From: an uncultured bacterium
Lineage (GTDB): Bacteria; Bacillota; Clostridia; Lachnospirales; Lachnospiraceae
Direction of reading: 5' to 3'
Length of the DNA stretch: 18,020 nt
Assembly (NCBI GenBank): GCA_905214955.1
Contig: CAJMON010000063.1
Span: forward strand, 1-18,020
Shown here: one piece after another, positions 7,960 through 15,402 of the stretch
Layout: the number at the start of each line of letters is the position of its first letter
How positions within the stretch are numbered: the first letter of the stretch is position 1
The notes under the pieces: generated by a model
The model's database searches: none
Told to the model about the DNA's origin: nothing
What the model saw: the letters and a program-made list of their open reading frames with translations, nothing else
Made by a program: the position numbers and the translations under genes

Positions 7960-7999
7960 CAGGCGTCAGAACAGAAATCCTGTTTTGGCGCCTGTTTTT
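7960..7999. terminator. Bidirectional intrinsic terminator between cyclophilin gene and galT
   Basis: A 15-bp stem (7960-7974 with 7980-7994, two G-T wobbles) closes a five-base loop and runs into five T (7995-7999). On the other strand, the A-rich stretch at 7946-7957 supplies the T-run. It lies between convergent genes, so it can end both the opp operon and galKT. Confidence 0.85.
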
Positions 8000-8004
8000 G
8001 TACA

Positions 8005-9495
8005 TTACAAAGTGGAAAGAAAACGCAGGAAGGCCTCTCTTCCTTCGGGAGTACATTTGTAAACACCGGCATCTTCCAGAACACCGGTAAAGACTTTTCC
8101 GATTTCCTTGCGGAGGATTTCCTGGATATTTTCCTGGCTGATATCCGGATAATTGGGCAGGAAGGATTCTGCCCAGTCTGCATGCTTTTCAATGGCTTCG
8201 CAGGAGCGGATATCTTTTTTCTCCAGAATATATTCTTCCAGAAGGTGGAGCTCGTCTTTTAAGCGGGCAGGAAGGATGGCCAGTCCCATCACTTCGATAA
8301 GTCCGATGTTTTCTTTCTTGATATGATGGTATTTCGCATGGGGATGATAAAGCCCCAGAGGGCATTCTTCGGTGGTGATGTTGTTTCGCAGAGCCAGATC
8401 CAGCTCAAAGGTGTCTCCCACCTTTCTGGCAATAGGGGTGATGGTATTGTGGGGTTCCCCGTCTGTCTCGGCGAAAATAAATGCCGCTTCATCTGTGTAA
8501 TTCCGCCAGGATTTTAAAATATGGTCTGCCAGGTCAATGAGCCGGCCAGCATCAGTGGAGCGGATGCGGATTACAGAAAGAGGCCATTTCACAATGCCGG
8601 TTTCCACATCTTCATATCCCGGAATCACCACATGGCGCTCGATGGGAGCCTTTGCCATGGCGAAGGTGTAATGGCCGCCCTGGTAGTGGTCGTGGCTTAA
8701 AATGGAGCCTCCCACAATGGGCAGATCCGCGTTGGAACCGATGAGATAGTGGGGAAACAGCTTGATAAAATCAAACAGTTTGACAAAGGTGGCCCGCTCA
8801 ATCTTCATGGGAATGTGTTCCTGGTTAAACAGGATGCAGTGTTCATTGTAGTAGACATAGGGCGAATACTGGAATCCCCAAGGCGACTGGTTGATGGTCA
8901 GAGGGATGATCCGGTGGTTCTGTCTGGCAGGATGACCGGCGTGGCCTGCATATCCCACATTTTCCTTGCAGAGGAGACATTTTGGGTAGCTGCCGGATTT
9001 TACCAGGCGGGCAGCGGCGATTGCCTTTGGATCTTTTTCAGGTTTGGAAAGGTTGATGGTAATGTCCAGTTCCCCGTAAGGGCTGCTGTATTTCCAGCGG
9101 ATGTCTTTGGAAATCCGGTAACGCCGGATGTAGTTGGTATCCTGGCTGAATTTGTAGAAATAGTCTGTAGCTTTTTCCGGGCTTTCCTGGTAAAGGGCAC
9201 GAAACTGGGCCGTTACCTGGGAAGGGGGTGGTGTCAGGCAGCCCATGAGCTGGGTGTCAAACAAATCCCGGTAAACAACGCTGTCATGCTCTAAAAGTCC
9301 TTTGCTGACAGCATAATCGGTGAGCCTGCCAAGAATGGTTTCCAGGTCTGCAGGCGGGACAGATTCTGGTTCTTCATAGGTGGTTTCTTTTAAAACTTCC
9401 AGAATCCGGTTGGTAACGTAAATCGTATCTTCTTTGGAAACCAGACCGGTATCCAGGCCATATTGTACCAGTTGTTTGATGTTTTCGGAAATCAT
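8005..9495 (-). CDS. galT: UDP-glucose--hexose-1-phosphate uridylyltransferase, Firmicute type (GalT)
   Basis: Second Leloir enzyme: it swaps UMP between UDP-glucose and galactose-1-phosphate, giving UDP-galactose and glucose-1-phosphate. The protein has 496 residues, normal for the long Firmicute GalT class. The active-site HxHxQ is seen as SHDHYQGGH, with His268, His270 and Gln272; the second His is the expected uridylylated residue. I chose the ATG at 9495 because AAGGAG lies 9 bases ahead of it (9505-9510 on the complementary strand). An upstream ATG at 9540 would overlap galK by 26 bases and has no such site. It lies 19 bases downstream of galK, forming a galKT operon; galE and galM are not in the window. 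Confidence 0.95.
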   Translation of the reverse strand: MISENIKQLVQYGLDTGLVSKEDTIYVTNRILEVLKETTYEEPESVPPADLETILGRLTDYAVSKGLLEHDSVVYRDLFDTQLMGCLTPPPSQVTAQFRALYQESPEKATDYFYKFSQDTNYIRRYRISKDIRWKYSSPYGELDITINLSKPEKDPKAIAAARLVKSGSYPKCLLCKENVGYAGHAGHPARQNHRIIPLTINQSPWGFQYSPYVYYNEHCILFNQEHIPMKIERATFVKLFDFIKLFPHYLIGSNADLPIVGGSILSHDHYQGGHYTFAMAKAPIERHVVIPGYEDVETGIVKWPLSVIRIRSTDAGRLIDLADHILKSWRNYTDEAAFIFAETDGEPHNTITPIARKVGDTFELDLALRNNITTEECPLGLYHPHAKYHHIKKENIGLIEVMGLAILPARLKDELHLLEEYILEKKDIRSCEAIEKHADWAESFLPNYPDISQENIQEILRKEIGKVFTGVLEDAGVYKCTPEGREAFLRFLSTL

Positions 9496-9514
9496 AGACG
9501 ATTTCTCCTTCCTG

Positions 9515-10684
9515 TCAGAGTTTTCTGGCTCCGTCTCCAATCTCTACCACATAAAAATCTGCGGCATAGCCGATTTTTTCTTTATAAGCAGTTCCAACTT
9601 TTTCAATAAAGGTGTCAATGGCATCATTTTCCACAATGCTGACGGTGCAGCCGCCAAATCCTGCACCGGTCATACGGGAACCGATGACACCGGTACATTT
9701 CCAGGCTTCTTCCACCAGCGTGTCCAGCTCGATGCCGGTTACTTCGTAGTCATCCCGCAGGGAAACGTGGGAAGCGTTCATCAGCTGTCCGAAAGCGGCA
9801 ATGTCGCCGTCTGTCAGGGCTTTTACTGCCTGGATGGTGCGCTGGTTTTCGTAAACCGCATGACGGGCACGTTTCTGGCGGATGGGGTCTTTGATGGCAT
9901 CTTTGACGGATTCAAATTCTTCACAGGTCAGGGTTCCAAGGCTTGGAACATCCTTGACTTTCTGGATCTCTGCCAGAGCGGTTTCGCATTCGCTTCTGCG
10001 CTCATTGTATTTGGAATCTCCAAGTCCCCGCTTTTTGTTGGAGCAGGCAATGACGATGCGGGCATTTTCCAGATGGATGGGTGCGTACTGGAAGCTTAAG
10101 TCGCTGGTATCCAGGAAAATGGCCATGTCTTTCTGGCCCATGGCAATGGCAAACTGGTCCATGATGCCGCAGTTGACACCATTATAGTTGTTCTCGGAAT
10201 ATTGTCCGAACAGGGCCAGATCCGTGTTGGTCAGAGCATCGTACCCAAAGAAATCCCGGAGCATAACACCGGTCACCAGTTCCACGGAAGCAGAAGAGGA
10301 AAGGCCGGAGCCGTTTGGAATATTTCCAAAGATCACCATATCAAATCCGGTATCAACGGCATAGCCTTTCTGAAGGAAAGTCCATACCATTCCCTTGGGG
10401 TACGCGGTCCAGTTCTTTTCGCATTTGGGATTTAAGTCGTCCAGGGAAGATTCAATGACGCCGCTTTTTTCAAAATTCATGGAGTAAAAACGCATTTTCC
10501 GGTCGTTTCGTTTTCTGGCAATCATGTAGGTGCCGATGGTCAGAGCGCAGGGAAATACGTGGCCGCCGTTGTAATCGGTGTGTTCTCCGATGAGGTTGAC
10601 GCGGCCAGGAGCAAAGTAAGCGTGCAGATCCCCTTCTCCTCCGAAAGTCTGTTCAAAACACTGTCTGACTTCTTCAATTTTCAT
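9515..10684 (-). CDS. galK: Galactokinase (GalK)
   Basis: First Leloir enzyme: ATP-dependent phosphorylation of galactose at C1, in the cytoplasm. It has 389 residues, normal for the family. All three GHMP-kinase motifs are present: the galactokinase signature GRVNLIGEHTDYNGG (27-41), the ATP-binding GSGLSSSAS (125-133) and the C-terminal GAGFGGC (340-346). Catalytic Asp176 lies in GIMDQFA, and Arg28 is the matching general residue. A strong AAGGAGG sits 7 bases before the ATG. It is first in the galKT operon and divergent from the AraC-family gene, whose product is the natural candidate regulator. Confidence 0.96.
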   Translation of the reverse strand: MKIEEVRQCFEQTFGGEGDLHAYFAPGRVNLIGEHTDYNGGHVFPCALTIGTYMIARKRNDRKMRFYSMNFEKSGVIESSLDDLNPKCEKNWTAYPKGMVWTFLQKGYAVDTGFDMVIFGNIPNGSGLSSSASVELVTGVMLRDFFGYDALTNTDLALFGQYSENNYNGVNCGIMDQFAIAMGQKDMAIFLDTSDLSFQYAPIHLENARIVIACSNKKRGLGDSKYNERRSECETALAEIQKVKDVPSLGTLTCEEFESVKDAIKDPIRQKRARHAVYENQRTIQAVKALTDGDIAAFGQLMNASHVSLRDDYEVTGIELDTLVEEAWKCTGVIGSRMTGAGFGGCTVSIVENDAIDTFIEKVGTAYKEKIGYAADFYVVEIGDGARKL

Positions 10685-10709
10685 AGTAAAATCCTCCTTC
10701 TACATCTTT

Positions 10710-10738
10710 TTGACCTGTCTTTTTAAATATAGTATAAT
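10710..10738 (+). promoter_or_regulatory. Predicted SigA promoter of the AraC-family gene
   Basis: TTGACC (10710-10715), a 17-base spacer and a perfect TATAAT (10733-10738). The predicted start is near 10745, giving a leader of about 75 bases. The -10 box overlaps that of the oppositely directed galK promoter. Confidence 0.7.
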
Positions 10739-10759
10739 GAGAAAAAACAGAAGAAGCAA
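10731..10759 (-). promoter_or_regulatory. Predicted promoter of galKT
   Basis: On the complementary strand, TTGCTT (10754-10759), a 17-base spacer and TATACT (10731-10736). The weak -35 suggests a need for an activator. It overlaps the AraC-family promoter back to back, so polymerase can occupy only one at a time. Confidence 0.55.
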
Positions 10760-10760
10760 T

Positions 10761-10770
10761 GAATATATTC
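10761..10770. promoter_or_regulatory. Palindromic operator candidate in the galK/araC gap
   Basis: GAATATATTC is a perfect 10-base palindrome ending one base upstream of the weak galK -35 box, the position of a class II activator site. AraC-family proteins more often bind direct repeats, so the link to the neighbouring regulator is only inferred. Confidence 0.35.
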
Positions 10771-10820
10771 GCAAAAACCTGTAAAATATTGAGAAATTAT
10801 GGAGAGCGGAGGGAGAAAGA

Positions 10821-11768
10821 ATGCAGCTTCAGATCGATGAGCAGCAGCAGGAAGTAAAAGACCATGGGCATTATGAATTTCCGGTGTTTATCAGCCAGGA
10901 AGTGTTGTCCAGATACGAGAGAGGTTCCTTTATCTGGCACTGGCACACAGAAGTGGAACTGACCCTGGTGGTGGAAGGACAGATCAGCTATCAAGTGAAT
11001 GAAAGAGTGTATGAGCTGAAAGCAGGGGATGGCCTGTTCTGCAATTCCAATGCCCTTCACACGGGACGGATGAAGGACAAGCAGGACTGCTATTACATTT
11101 CTATTACTTTTCATCCCAGAATTCTGTACGGATTTGAAGGAAGCCTGATCTGGAAAAAATTTGTACAGCCCATGTTGTCAGACCCGGCCTGCGCTTCAAT
11201 GGTCTTTCATCGGGAGACTTCATGGCAGGAAGAGATCCTTGGATTGCTGGATGAACTGTATACGGAATATTTAAAACCGGGGATGGGATATGAAATGGAA
11301 GTGCAGCAGAACTTATCCAAAATCTGGCTGTCGCTTTTTGAGAATGTCTATGCAGTATCACAGAGGGAAAAAACAAAATCAGGGAAAGAACGGCCGGGAA
11401 GAGAAAAAGGAGCCGCAGAGAACCGGAATATTGAGAGGATCCGGCAGATTCTGGCATTTATTCAGGAACACTATATGGAGAAAATTACTCTGGAGGACAT
11501 TGCAGGCCAGGTACATTTATGCAGAAGTGAATGCTGCCGGTTTTTCAAAAACTATATGCAGAGATCTCTGTTTGACTATCTGCTGTATTATCGTATTGAA
11601 AAAAGCCTGCCGCTTCTTGGGGAACATCATCTGTCTGTCACGGAGACGGCAGAACGGACCGGATTTTCCAGTCCGGAATATTTTGCCAAGGTATTCCGGG
11701 AACAGATGGGATGCACTCCAAGTTTTTACCGAAGCGGCAGGGAGAAGAAAAATCAGAATCCTATTTAA
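10821..11768 (+). CDS. AraC-family transcriptional regulator with N-terminal cupin domain
   Basis: DNA-binding regulator, probably ligand-responsive, of 315 residues. An N-terminal cupin-like sensor domain (about 25-85) contains the His-rich strand FIWHWHTEVELTLV and the AGDGLFCNSNALH turn. A basic Lys/Arg/Glu-rich linker (about 182-203) follows. A C-terminal double helix-turn-helix (about 205-305) contains ITLEDIAGQVHLCRSE and the family signature GFSSPEYFAKVFREQMGCTP. The start is backed by GGAGGGA about 8 bases upstream. It is divergent from galKT and convergent with the isomerase gene, whose stop overlaps its own by 8 bases. Likely targets are galKT and possibly the uronate genes. Its ligand cannot be read from sequence. 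Confidence 0.92.
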   Translation: MQLQIDEQQQEVKDHGHYEFPVFISQEVLSRYERGSFIWHWHTEVELTLVVEGQISYQVNERVYELKAGDGLFCNSNALHTGRMKDKQDCYYISITFHPRILYGFEGSLIWKKFVQPMLSDPACASMVFHRETSWQEEILGLLDELYTEYLKPGMGYEMEVQQNLSKIWLSLFENVYAVSQREKTKSGKERPGREKGAAENRNIERIRQILAFIQEHYMEKITLEDIAGQVHLCRSECCRFFKNYMQRSLFDYLLYYRIEKSLPLLGEHHLSVTETAERTGFSSPEYFAKVFREQMGCTPSFYRSGREKKNQNPI

Positions 11769-12399
11769 GCAGTTCCTTTACGCAGGCAGCCAGTTCTTCG
11801 CATTTGCAGTCAGCAAAGAACAGCTCCTGGAAATGTTCGCCGGACAGGGCACCTTTTACCAGTTCCAGGTCCAGTTCTTTTAAAATCTCCGGAAGCTTCC
11901 GGTAGGTTATGGTTTTTACCTGATCCAGGATTTTTTTGTTCCGTTTTTCCGGAACAGCACGCTCTTTTGGATAGCCCTGCCCGCTTTCTTCACAGAAGAG
12001 CTTTTCAAAAATATATTCCAGATTCAGGTCGCCGCCCCAGCCAAAGCCTTTTGCGAAAGGAATGGAGATGGCGTTGCCGTCATTGATCTGGGCAAAGGTG
12101 TAGGCATCCAGAGGATCTTCTACGTGGCCGCAGATCACGCCGGGGAAGGAATTGCAGGCCAGCATGGCGCCTTCGCCAGTGCCGCATCCGGTGATCACAT
12201 AATCTGCTGCGCCGGAATTTAACAGGACAGCGGCCAGAATACCCACCTGCACATAGGTCAGCTGGCAGGCATCATCTGCGGTGTACATGCCGTAGTTGAC
12301 AACCGTGTGTCCCATGGGTTCCACTACTTTTTTTAGTGCGTTTTCAATGACAGCATTTTTGCCTGCCTGGCTGTTTTCATTGATGAGTGCGATTTTCAT
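11761..12399 (-). CDS. RpiB/LacA/LacB-family sugar-phosphate isomerase, long form (DhuI-like)
   Basis: Aldose-ketose isomerase of the RpiB/LacAB superfamily, 212 residues against about 150 for RpiB. The first 150 residues carry the core fold, with the conserved Cys72 in ITGCGTGEG (the CGTGIG loop of RpiB). The extra C-terminal part (about 145-212) is helical and rich in Lys/Glu. Long members of this family beside an SDR dehydrogenase are known from streptococci as DhuI, which isomerises the keto-uronate made from unsaturated glucuronate. The length and neighbour match that case, so I infer a similar role; ribose- or galactose-6-phosphate isomerase remains possible. It is translated from AAAGGAGG 12 bases upstream, 25 bases after the dehydrogenase stop, so the two form an operon. 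Confidence 0.88.
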   Translation of the reverse strand: MKIALINENSQAGKNAVIENALKKVVEPMGHTVVNYGMYTADDACQLTYVQVGILAAVLLNSGAADYVITGCGTGEGAMLACNSFPGVICGHVEDPLDAYTFAQINDGNAISIPFAKGFGWGGDLNLEYIFEKLFCEESGQGYPKERAVPEKRNKKILDQVKTITYRKLPEILKELDLELVKGALSGEHFQELFFADCKCEELAACVKELLK

Positions 12400-12424
12400 A
12401 ATTTATAAAACCCTCCTTTTTCGT

Positions 12425-13225
12425 TTATGGCTGCTTTCCGATATAGGCCAGAATGCCGCCGTCTACATATAAAATGTGTCCGTTTACAAAGTTGGAAGCA
12501 TCGGATGCCAGAAAGACTGCCGGGCCCATGAGATCTTCCGGAACACCCCAGCGGGCAGCCGGTGTCTTGCCGATGATAAAGCGGTCAAAGGGATGTCTGG
12601 AACCGTCCGGTTGGATTTCACGCAGGGGAGCGGTCTGAGGAGTGGCAATATAGCCCGGTCCGATGCCGTTGCACTGGATATTGTACTGGCCGTACTCTGA
12701 AGCAATGTTGCGGGTCAGCATTTTTAAGCCGCCTTTGGCAGAAGCATAGGCAGATACGGTTTCCCGCCCCAATTCGCTCATCATAGAGCAGATGTTGATG
12801 ATTTTGCCGTGGCCTTTTTGGATCATGCCGGGGATGACTGCTTTTGAGACGATAAAAGGAGCAGTCAGGTCAATGTCCACCACCTGGCGGAAATCTTCCG
12901 TACTCATTTCATGCATGGGGATCCGTTTGATGATTCCGGCATTGTTTACCAGAATGTCAATGACACCCAGTTCTTTTTCAATTTCGGATACCATCTGCAC
13001 GACCTGGGCTTCATCCGTCACATCGCAGAGAAAGCCTTTCGCTGTGATGCCATTTTCCTTGTAGGCAGCAAGGGCAGTGTCTAAATGTTCTTTGCTTCTG
13101 CAGTTAAATGCGATTTTCGCTCCGGCACCTGCGAGGGCCTGGGCAATGGCAAAACCGATGCCGTAGGCAGCTCCTGTGACCAGTGCCACTTTTCCTTCCA
13201 GGGAAAAGCTGTTTTGGATGTCCAT
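12425..13225 (-). CDS. SDR dehydrogenase, gluconate 5-dehydrogenase / DhuD-KduD type
   Basis: NAD(P)-dependent short-chain dehydrogenase of 266 residues. It shows the cofactor motif TGAAYGIG (17-24), NNAG (94-97), and the catalytic Ser147 (ICSMMS), Tyr160 and Lys164 (YASAK). The sequence GYIATPQTAPLREIQPDG and the ending GGILAYIGKQP are typical of the gluconate 5-dehydrogenase-like group, which includes the streptococcal DhuD. In that setting the enzyme reduces the diketo-uronate produced by DhuI to 2-keto-3-deoxygluconate. Here the same role is inferred from the paired isomerase; gluconate/5-ketogluconate oxidoreductase is the main alternative. A perfect AAAGGAGG lies 7 bases before the ATG. 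It is the first gene of the two-gene operon and is divergent from the beta-glucuronidase gene. Confidence 0.92.
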   Translation of the reverse strand: MDIQNSFSLEGKVALVTGAAYGIGFAIAQALAGAGAKIAFNCRSKEHLDTALAAYKENGITAKGFLCDVTDEAQVVQMVSEIEKELGVIDILVNNAGIIKRIPMHEMSTEDFRQVVDIDLTAPFIVSKAVIPGMIQKGHGKIINICSMMSELGRETVSAYASAKGGLKMLTRNIASEYGQYNIQCNGIGPGYIATPQTAPLREIQPDGSRHPFDRFIIGKTPAARWGVPEDLMGPAVFLASDASNFVNGHILYVDGGILAYIGKQP

Positions 13226-13287
13226 CTCACAACCTCCTTTGGTGAAAATGTATAGAAAACCATAAAAAAATTGAATGCTCTAGTTCT

Positions 13288-13315
13288 ATTTTAATATAAA
13301 AAAAGAAAAAAGCAA
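13288..13315 (-). promoter_or_regulatory. Possible promoter of the dehydrogenase-isomerase operon
   Basis: On the complementary strand, TTGCTT (13310-13315), a 16-base spacer and TAAAAT (13288-13293) lie in a very A/T-rich stretch. The -35 and its flank share AAGCAATGAA (plus strand) with the galKT promoter. A short CAGG-TT-CCTG inverted repeat at 13355-13364 lies between this promoter and the divergent one and could be an operator half-site pair. Confidence 0.4.
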
Positions 13316-13365
13316 TGAAAAGTTAAAGAAAATGCCAAGAAACGCAGAAAAATACAGGTTCCTGG

Positions 13366-13395
13366 TTTCAAGATCGGGAGAAAATATGATATAAT
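13366..13395 (+). promoter_or_regulatory. Predicted extended -10 promoter of the beta-glucuronidase gene
   Basis: A perfect TATAAT (13390-13395) is preceded by TGA, giving an extended -10. A poor TTTCAA (13366-13371) lies 18 bases upstream. The predicted start is near 13402, so the structured element at 13398-13501 would form most of the leader. The sequence ATGATATAATGA is echoed at 13497-13508. Confidence 0.5.
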
Positions 13396-13397
13396 GA

Positions 13398-13501
13398 GCG
13401 TTAGCGAGCGGGAATAAGCGCAGTTTATTCATCGGGAGCGGCGAATGTCGATCATGATAGCTGCGAAGCAGCGTCAAGCACCGTGAGGTGCGAATCATGA
13501 T
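13398..13501 (+). other. Multi-hairpin structured element in the beta-glucuronidase leader
   Basis: The 327-base gap 13226-13552 contains this compact set of hairpins. GAATAA (13412-13417) pairs with TTATTC (13425-13430). CGGC (13439-13442) pairs with GTCG (13447-13450). A three-way junction follows: ATCATGAT (13451-13458) pairs with ATCATGAT (13494-13501) around GCTGC-GAA-GCAGC (13460-13472) and GCACC-GTGA-GGTGC (13478-13491), the latter with a GNRA loop. The block is bordered by ATGATATAATGA (13386-13397) and ATGATATACTGA (13497-13508), which match at 11 of 12 positions, as an inserted repeat with duplicated ends might. It could be a small repeat element, a structured regulatory leader, or both. 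Confidence 0.6.
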
Positions 13502-13552
13502 ATACTGAAAAAAATGGAAAAGAAGCCTGCAAAAAGAAAGGTGGCAGAGACG

Positions 13553-15370
13553 ATGTTGTATCCGATTTTGACAGACTCCCGATTTTTAAGCGACTTAAGC
13601 GGCATCTGGAGATTTCAGCTGGACAATGGCCATGGTTTTGAAGAAAAATGGTATGAAAGACCAATGGAAGATGCCATGAACATGCCGGTTCCCTCTTCTT
13701 ATAATGATCTGAAAGAGGGCATTGATTTCCGGGAACATTATGGATGGGTGTTTTATCAGAGAATGGTGGAAGTTCCGGTATTTACGGCAGGACAGAGAGT
13801 GGTGTTAAACTGCGCGGCAGTGACCCACAAGGCAAGAATTTACTGGAATGGGGAACTTCTGTGTGAACACAAGGGAGGATTTCTTCCTTTTGAAGTGGAA
13901 ATTACAGAAAAAATTCAGAAAGGCGGAAACCTTCTCACCATTGCTGTGGACAATGTGATTGATTACACCACCTTGCCGGTGGGCGGAAAGAGCAGCATGT
14001 TTGGCGGCATGGCTGGAGGCGGCAAAGATATCGAAGAAGCAGGAAAGCCGGTAAACAATCCAAACTTTGACTTTTTCAATTACTGCGGTATTACCCGGCC
14101 GGTAAAACTATACACCACGCCGCAAACCTATCTCTCGGACATTTCTCTGGTATCAGAAGTAAATGGAAAGGCAGCTGATATTTCCTATGAAGCGGTTGTG
14201 TCCGGAAAAGACGGTGAAAAGGCATCCTGTCTGGTAGAGGTTTTTGACCGGTCTGGAGTGAAAGTATCCGAATCCAATGGGAAAAAGGGAACCCTTCATC
14301 TGGATGATGTGAAGCTGTGGGAGCCCTTAAAATCCTATTTGTATACGGTGAAAGTCACTGCTGGTGAGGACGTGTACACCCTTCCTTACGGTGTGCGGAC
14401 AGTTCGTGTTGAGGGAAAACAGTTTTTCATCAATGAAAAACCTTTCTATTTTCGAGGTTATGGAAAGCATGAGGATACTTTCCCGGCAGGCAGAGGCCTG
14501 AATCTTCCCATGAATGTGAAAGACATTTCCCTGATGAAATGGCAGGGTGCCAACAGTTTCCGCACCAGCCATTATCCTTACAGCGAGGAAATGATGCGGC
14601 TCTGCGATGAAGAAGGCATTGTGGTCATTGATGAAACCACAGCAGTGGGTGTCAATCTGGAGTTTGGCGGCGGAGCCAATTTTAACGGCCAGAAAATTTC
14701 CACCTTTGACAAGGAACATGGGGTACAGACTGCAGAGCATCACAAAGAAGTGATCCGGGACCTCATTGCAAGGGACAAAAACCACGCCTGCGTGGTGATG
14801 TGGAGCATTGCCAATGAGCCGGATTCGACAGGAGAAGGGGCTTATGAATATTTTAAGCCGCTGTTTGATTTGGCAAGAGCCTTAGATCCCCAGAAACGCC
14901 CCTGCACCCTGGTATCGCTGCAGACGGCAGATCCTTCCAAAGACTGCACCATTCCTTTAAGCGATGTGATCTGCCTGAACCGGTATTATGGCTGGTACTA
15001 CGGGGCACCGGATCTGGAAAAAGCGGAAAAGGCTCTGCGAAAAGAGCTGGAATTCTGGGAAAGCGTTGGAAAACCGGTAATCATTACGGAATACGGGGCA
15101 GATACGGTTCTGGGATTCCACGATACCACACCGGTGATGTACACCGAAGAATACCAGGTGGAATATTATAAGATGAATAACCGGGTGCTGGATGAATTTT
15201 CCTGCATTACCGGAGAACAGGTGTGGAATTTCGCAGACTTTGCCACCAGCCAGAGCCTGCTGAGAGTCCAGGGAAACAAAAAGGGACTCTTTACCAGAGA
15301 CCGGAAGCCGAAAATGGCTGCTTATTATTTCAAAGACCGGTGGGAAAAGATGGCGGAAAAAGGGTGGTAA
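13553..15370 (+). CDS. uidA: Beta-glucuronidase, GH2 (Loop 1 type)
   Basis: Retaining glycosidase that releases glucuronic acid from glucuronides. It has 605 residues from ATG 13553, close to 603 in E. coli GusA. I chose this start because AAAGGTGG (13537-13544) precedes it at 8 bases and MLYP begins the family N-terminus; the ATG at 13514 has no ribosome site. Domains are an N-terminal sugar-binding domain (about 1-185), an Ig-like sandwich (about 186-285) and a TIM barrel (about 286-605). Acid/base Glu422 (ANEPD) and nucleophile Glu513 (ITEYGAD) are present. Asn575 and Lys577 in QGNKKG are the N-x-K pair that reads the sugar carboxylate, which marks a true glucuronidase over a galactosidase. 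The loop between GVNL and HHKEV is about 27 residues, similar to E. coli Loop 1. There is no signal peptide, so substrates must be imported. Confidence 0.95.
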   Translation: MLYPILTDSRFLSDLSGIWRFQLDNGHGFEEKWYERPMEDAMNMPVPSSYNDLKEGIDFREHYGWVFYQRMVEVPVFTAGQRVVLNCAAVTHKARIYWNGELLCEHKGGFLPFEVEITEKIQKGGNLLTIAVDNVIDYTTLPVGGKSSMFGGMAGGGKDIEEAGKPVNNPNFDFFNYCGITRPVKLYTTPQTYLSDISLVSEVNGKAADISYEAVVSGKDGEKASCLVEVFDRSGVKVSESNGKKGTLHLDDVKLWEPLKSYLYTVKVTAGEDVYTLPYGVRTVRVEGKQFFINEKPFYFRGYGKHEDTFPAGRGLNLPMNVKDISLMKWQGANSFRTSHYPYSEEMMRLCDEEGIVVIDETTAVGVNLEFGGGANFNGQKISTFDKEHGVQTAEHHKEVIRDLIARDKNHACVVMWSIANEPDSTGEGAYEYFKPLFDLARALDPQKRPCTLVSLQTADPSKDCTIPLSDVICLNRYYGWYYGAPDLEKAEKALRKELEFWESVGKPVIITEYGADTVLGFHDTTPVMYTEEYQVEYYKMNNRVLDEFSCITGEQVWNFADFATSQSLLRVQGNKKGLFTRDRKPKMAAYYFKDRWEKMAEKGW

Positions 15371-15402
15371 AGCCTAAAGAAAGGAGAAAAAACGAAAGTT
15401 CG

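Noticed and set aside
9434..10099. 221-codon plus-strand frame over galT/galK
   Set aside because: It covers the galK C-terminal motifs in antisense and resembles no known family.
10760..10775. Catabolite-control (cre) site near the galK promoter
   Set aside because: TGAATATATTCGCA matches the ends of the consensus but misses the central A, C and G, so it is too weak to call.
13451..13501. CRISPR-like repeat or tRNA from the paired ATCATGAT arms
   Set aside because: Only two copies with hairpins between them, no regular spacers, no tRNA-like arms or CCA end.
13439..13501. Intrinsic terminator between the divergent operons
   Set aside because: The hairpins are not followed by a T-run on either strand.
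15223..15402. Earlier start for the Gfo/Idh/MocA gene inside the glucuronidase gene
   Set aside because: The extra 60 residues are out-of-frame glucuronidase sequence and the Rossmann domain starts normally at 15403.
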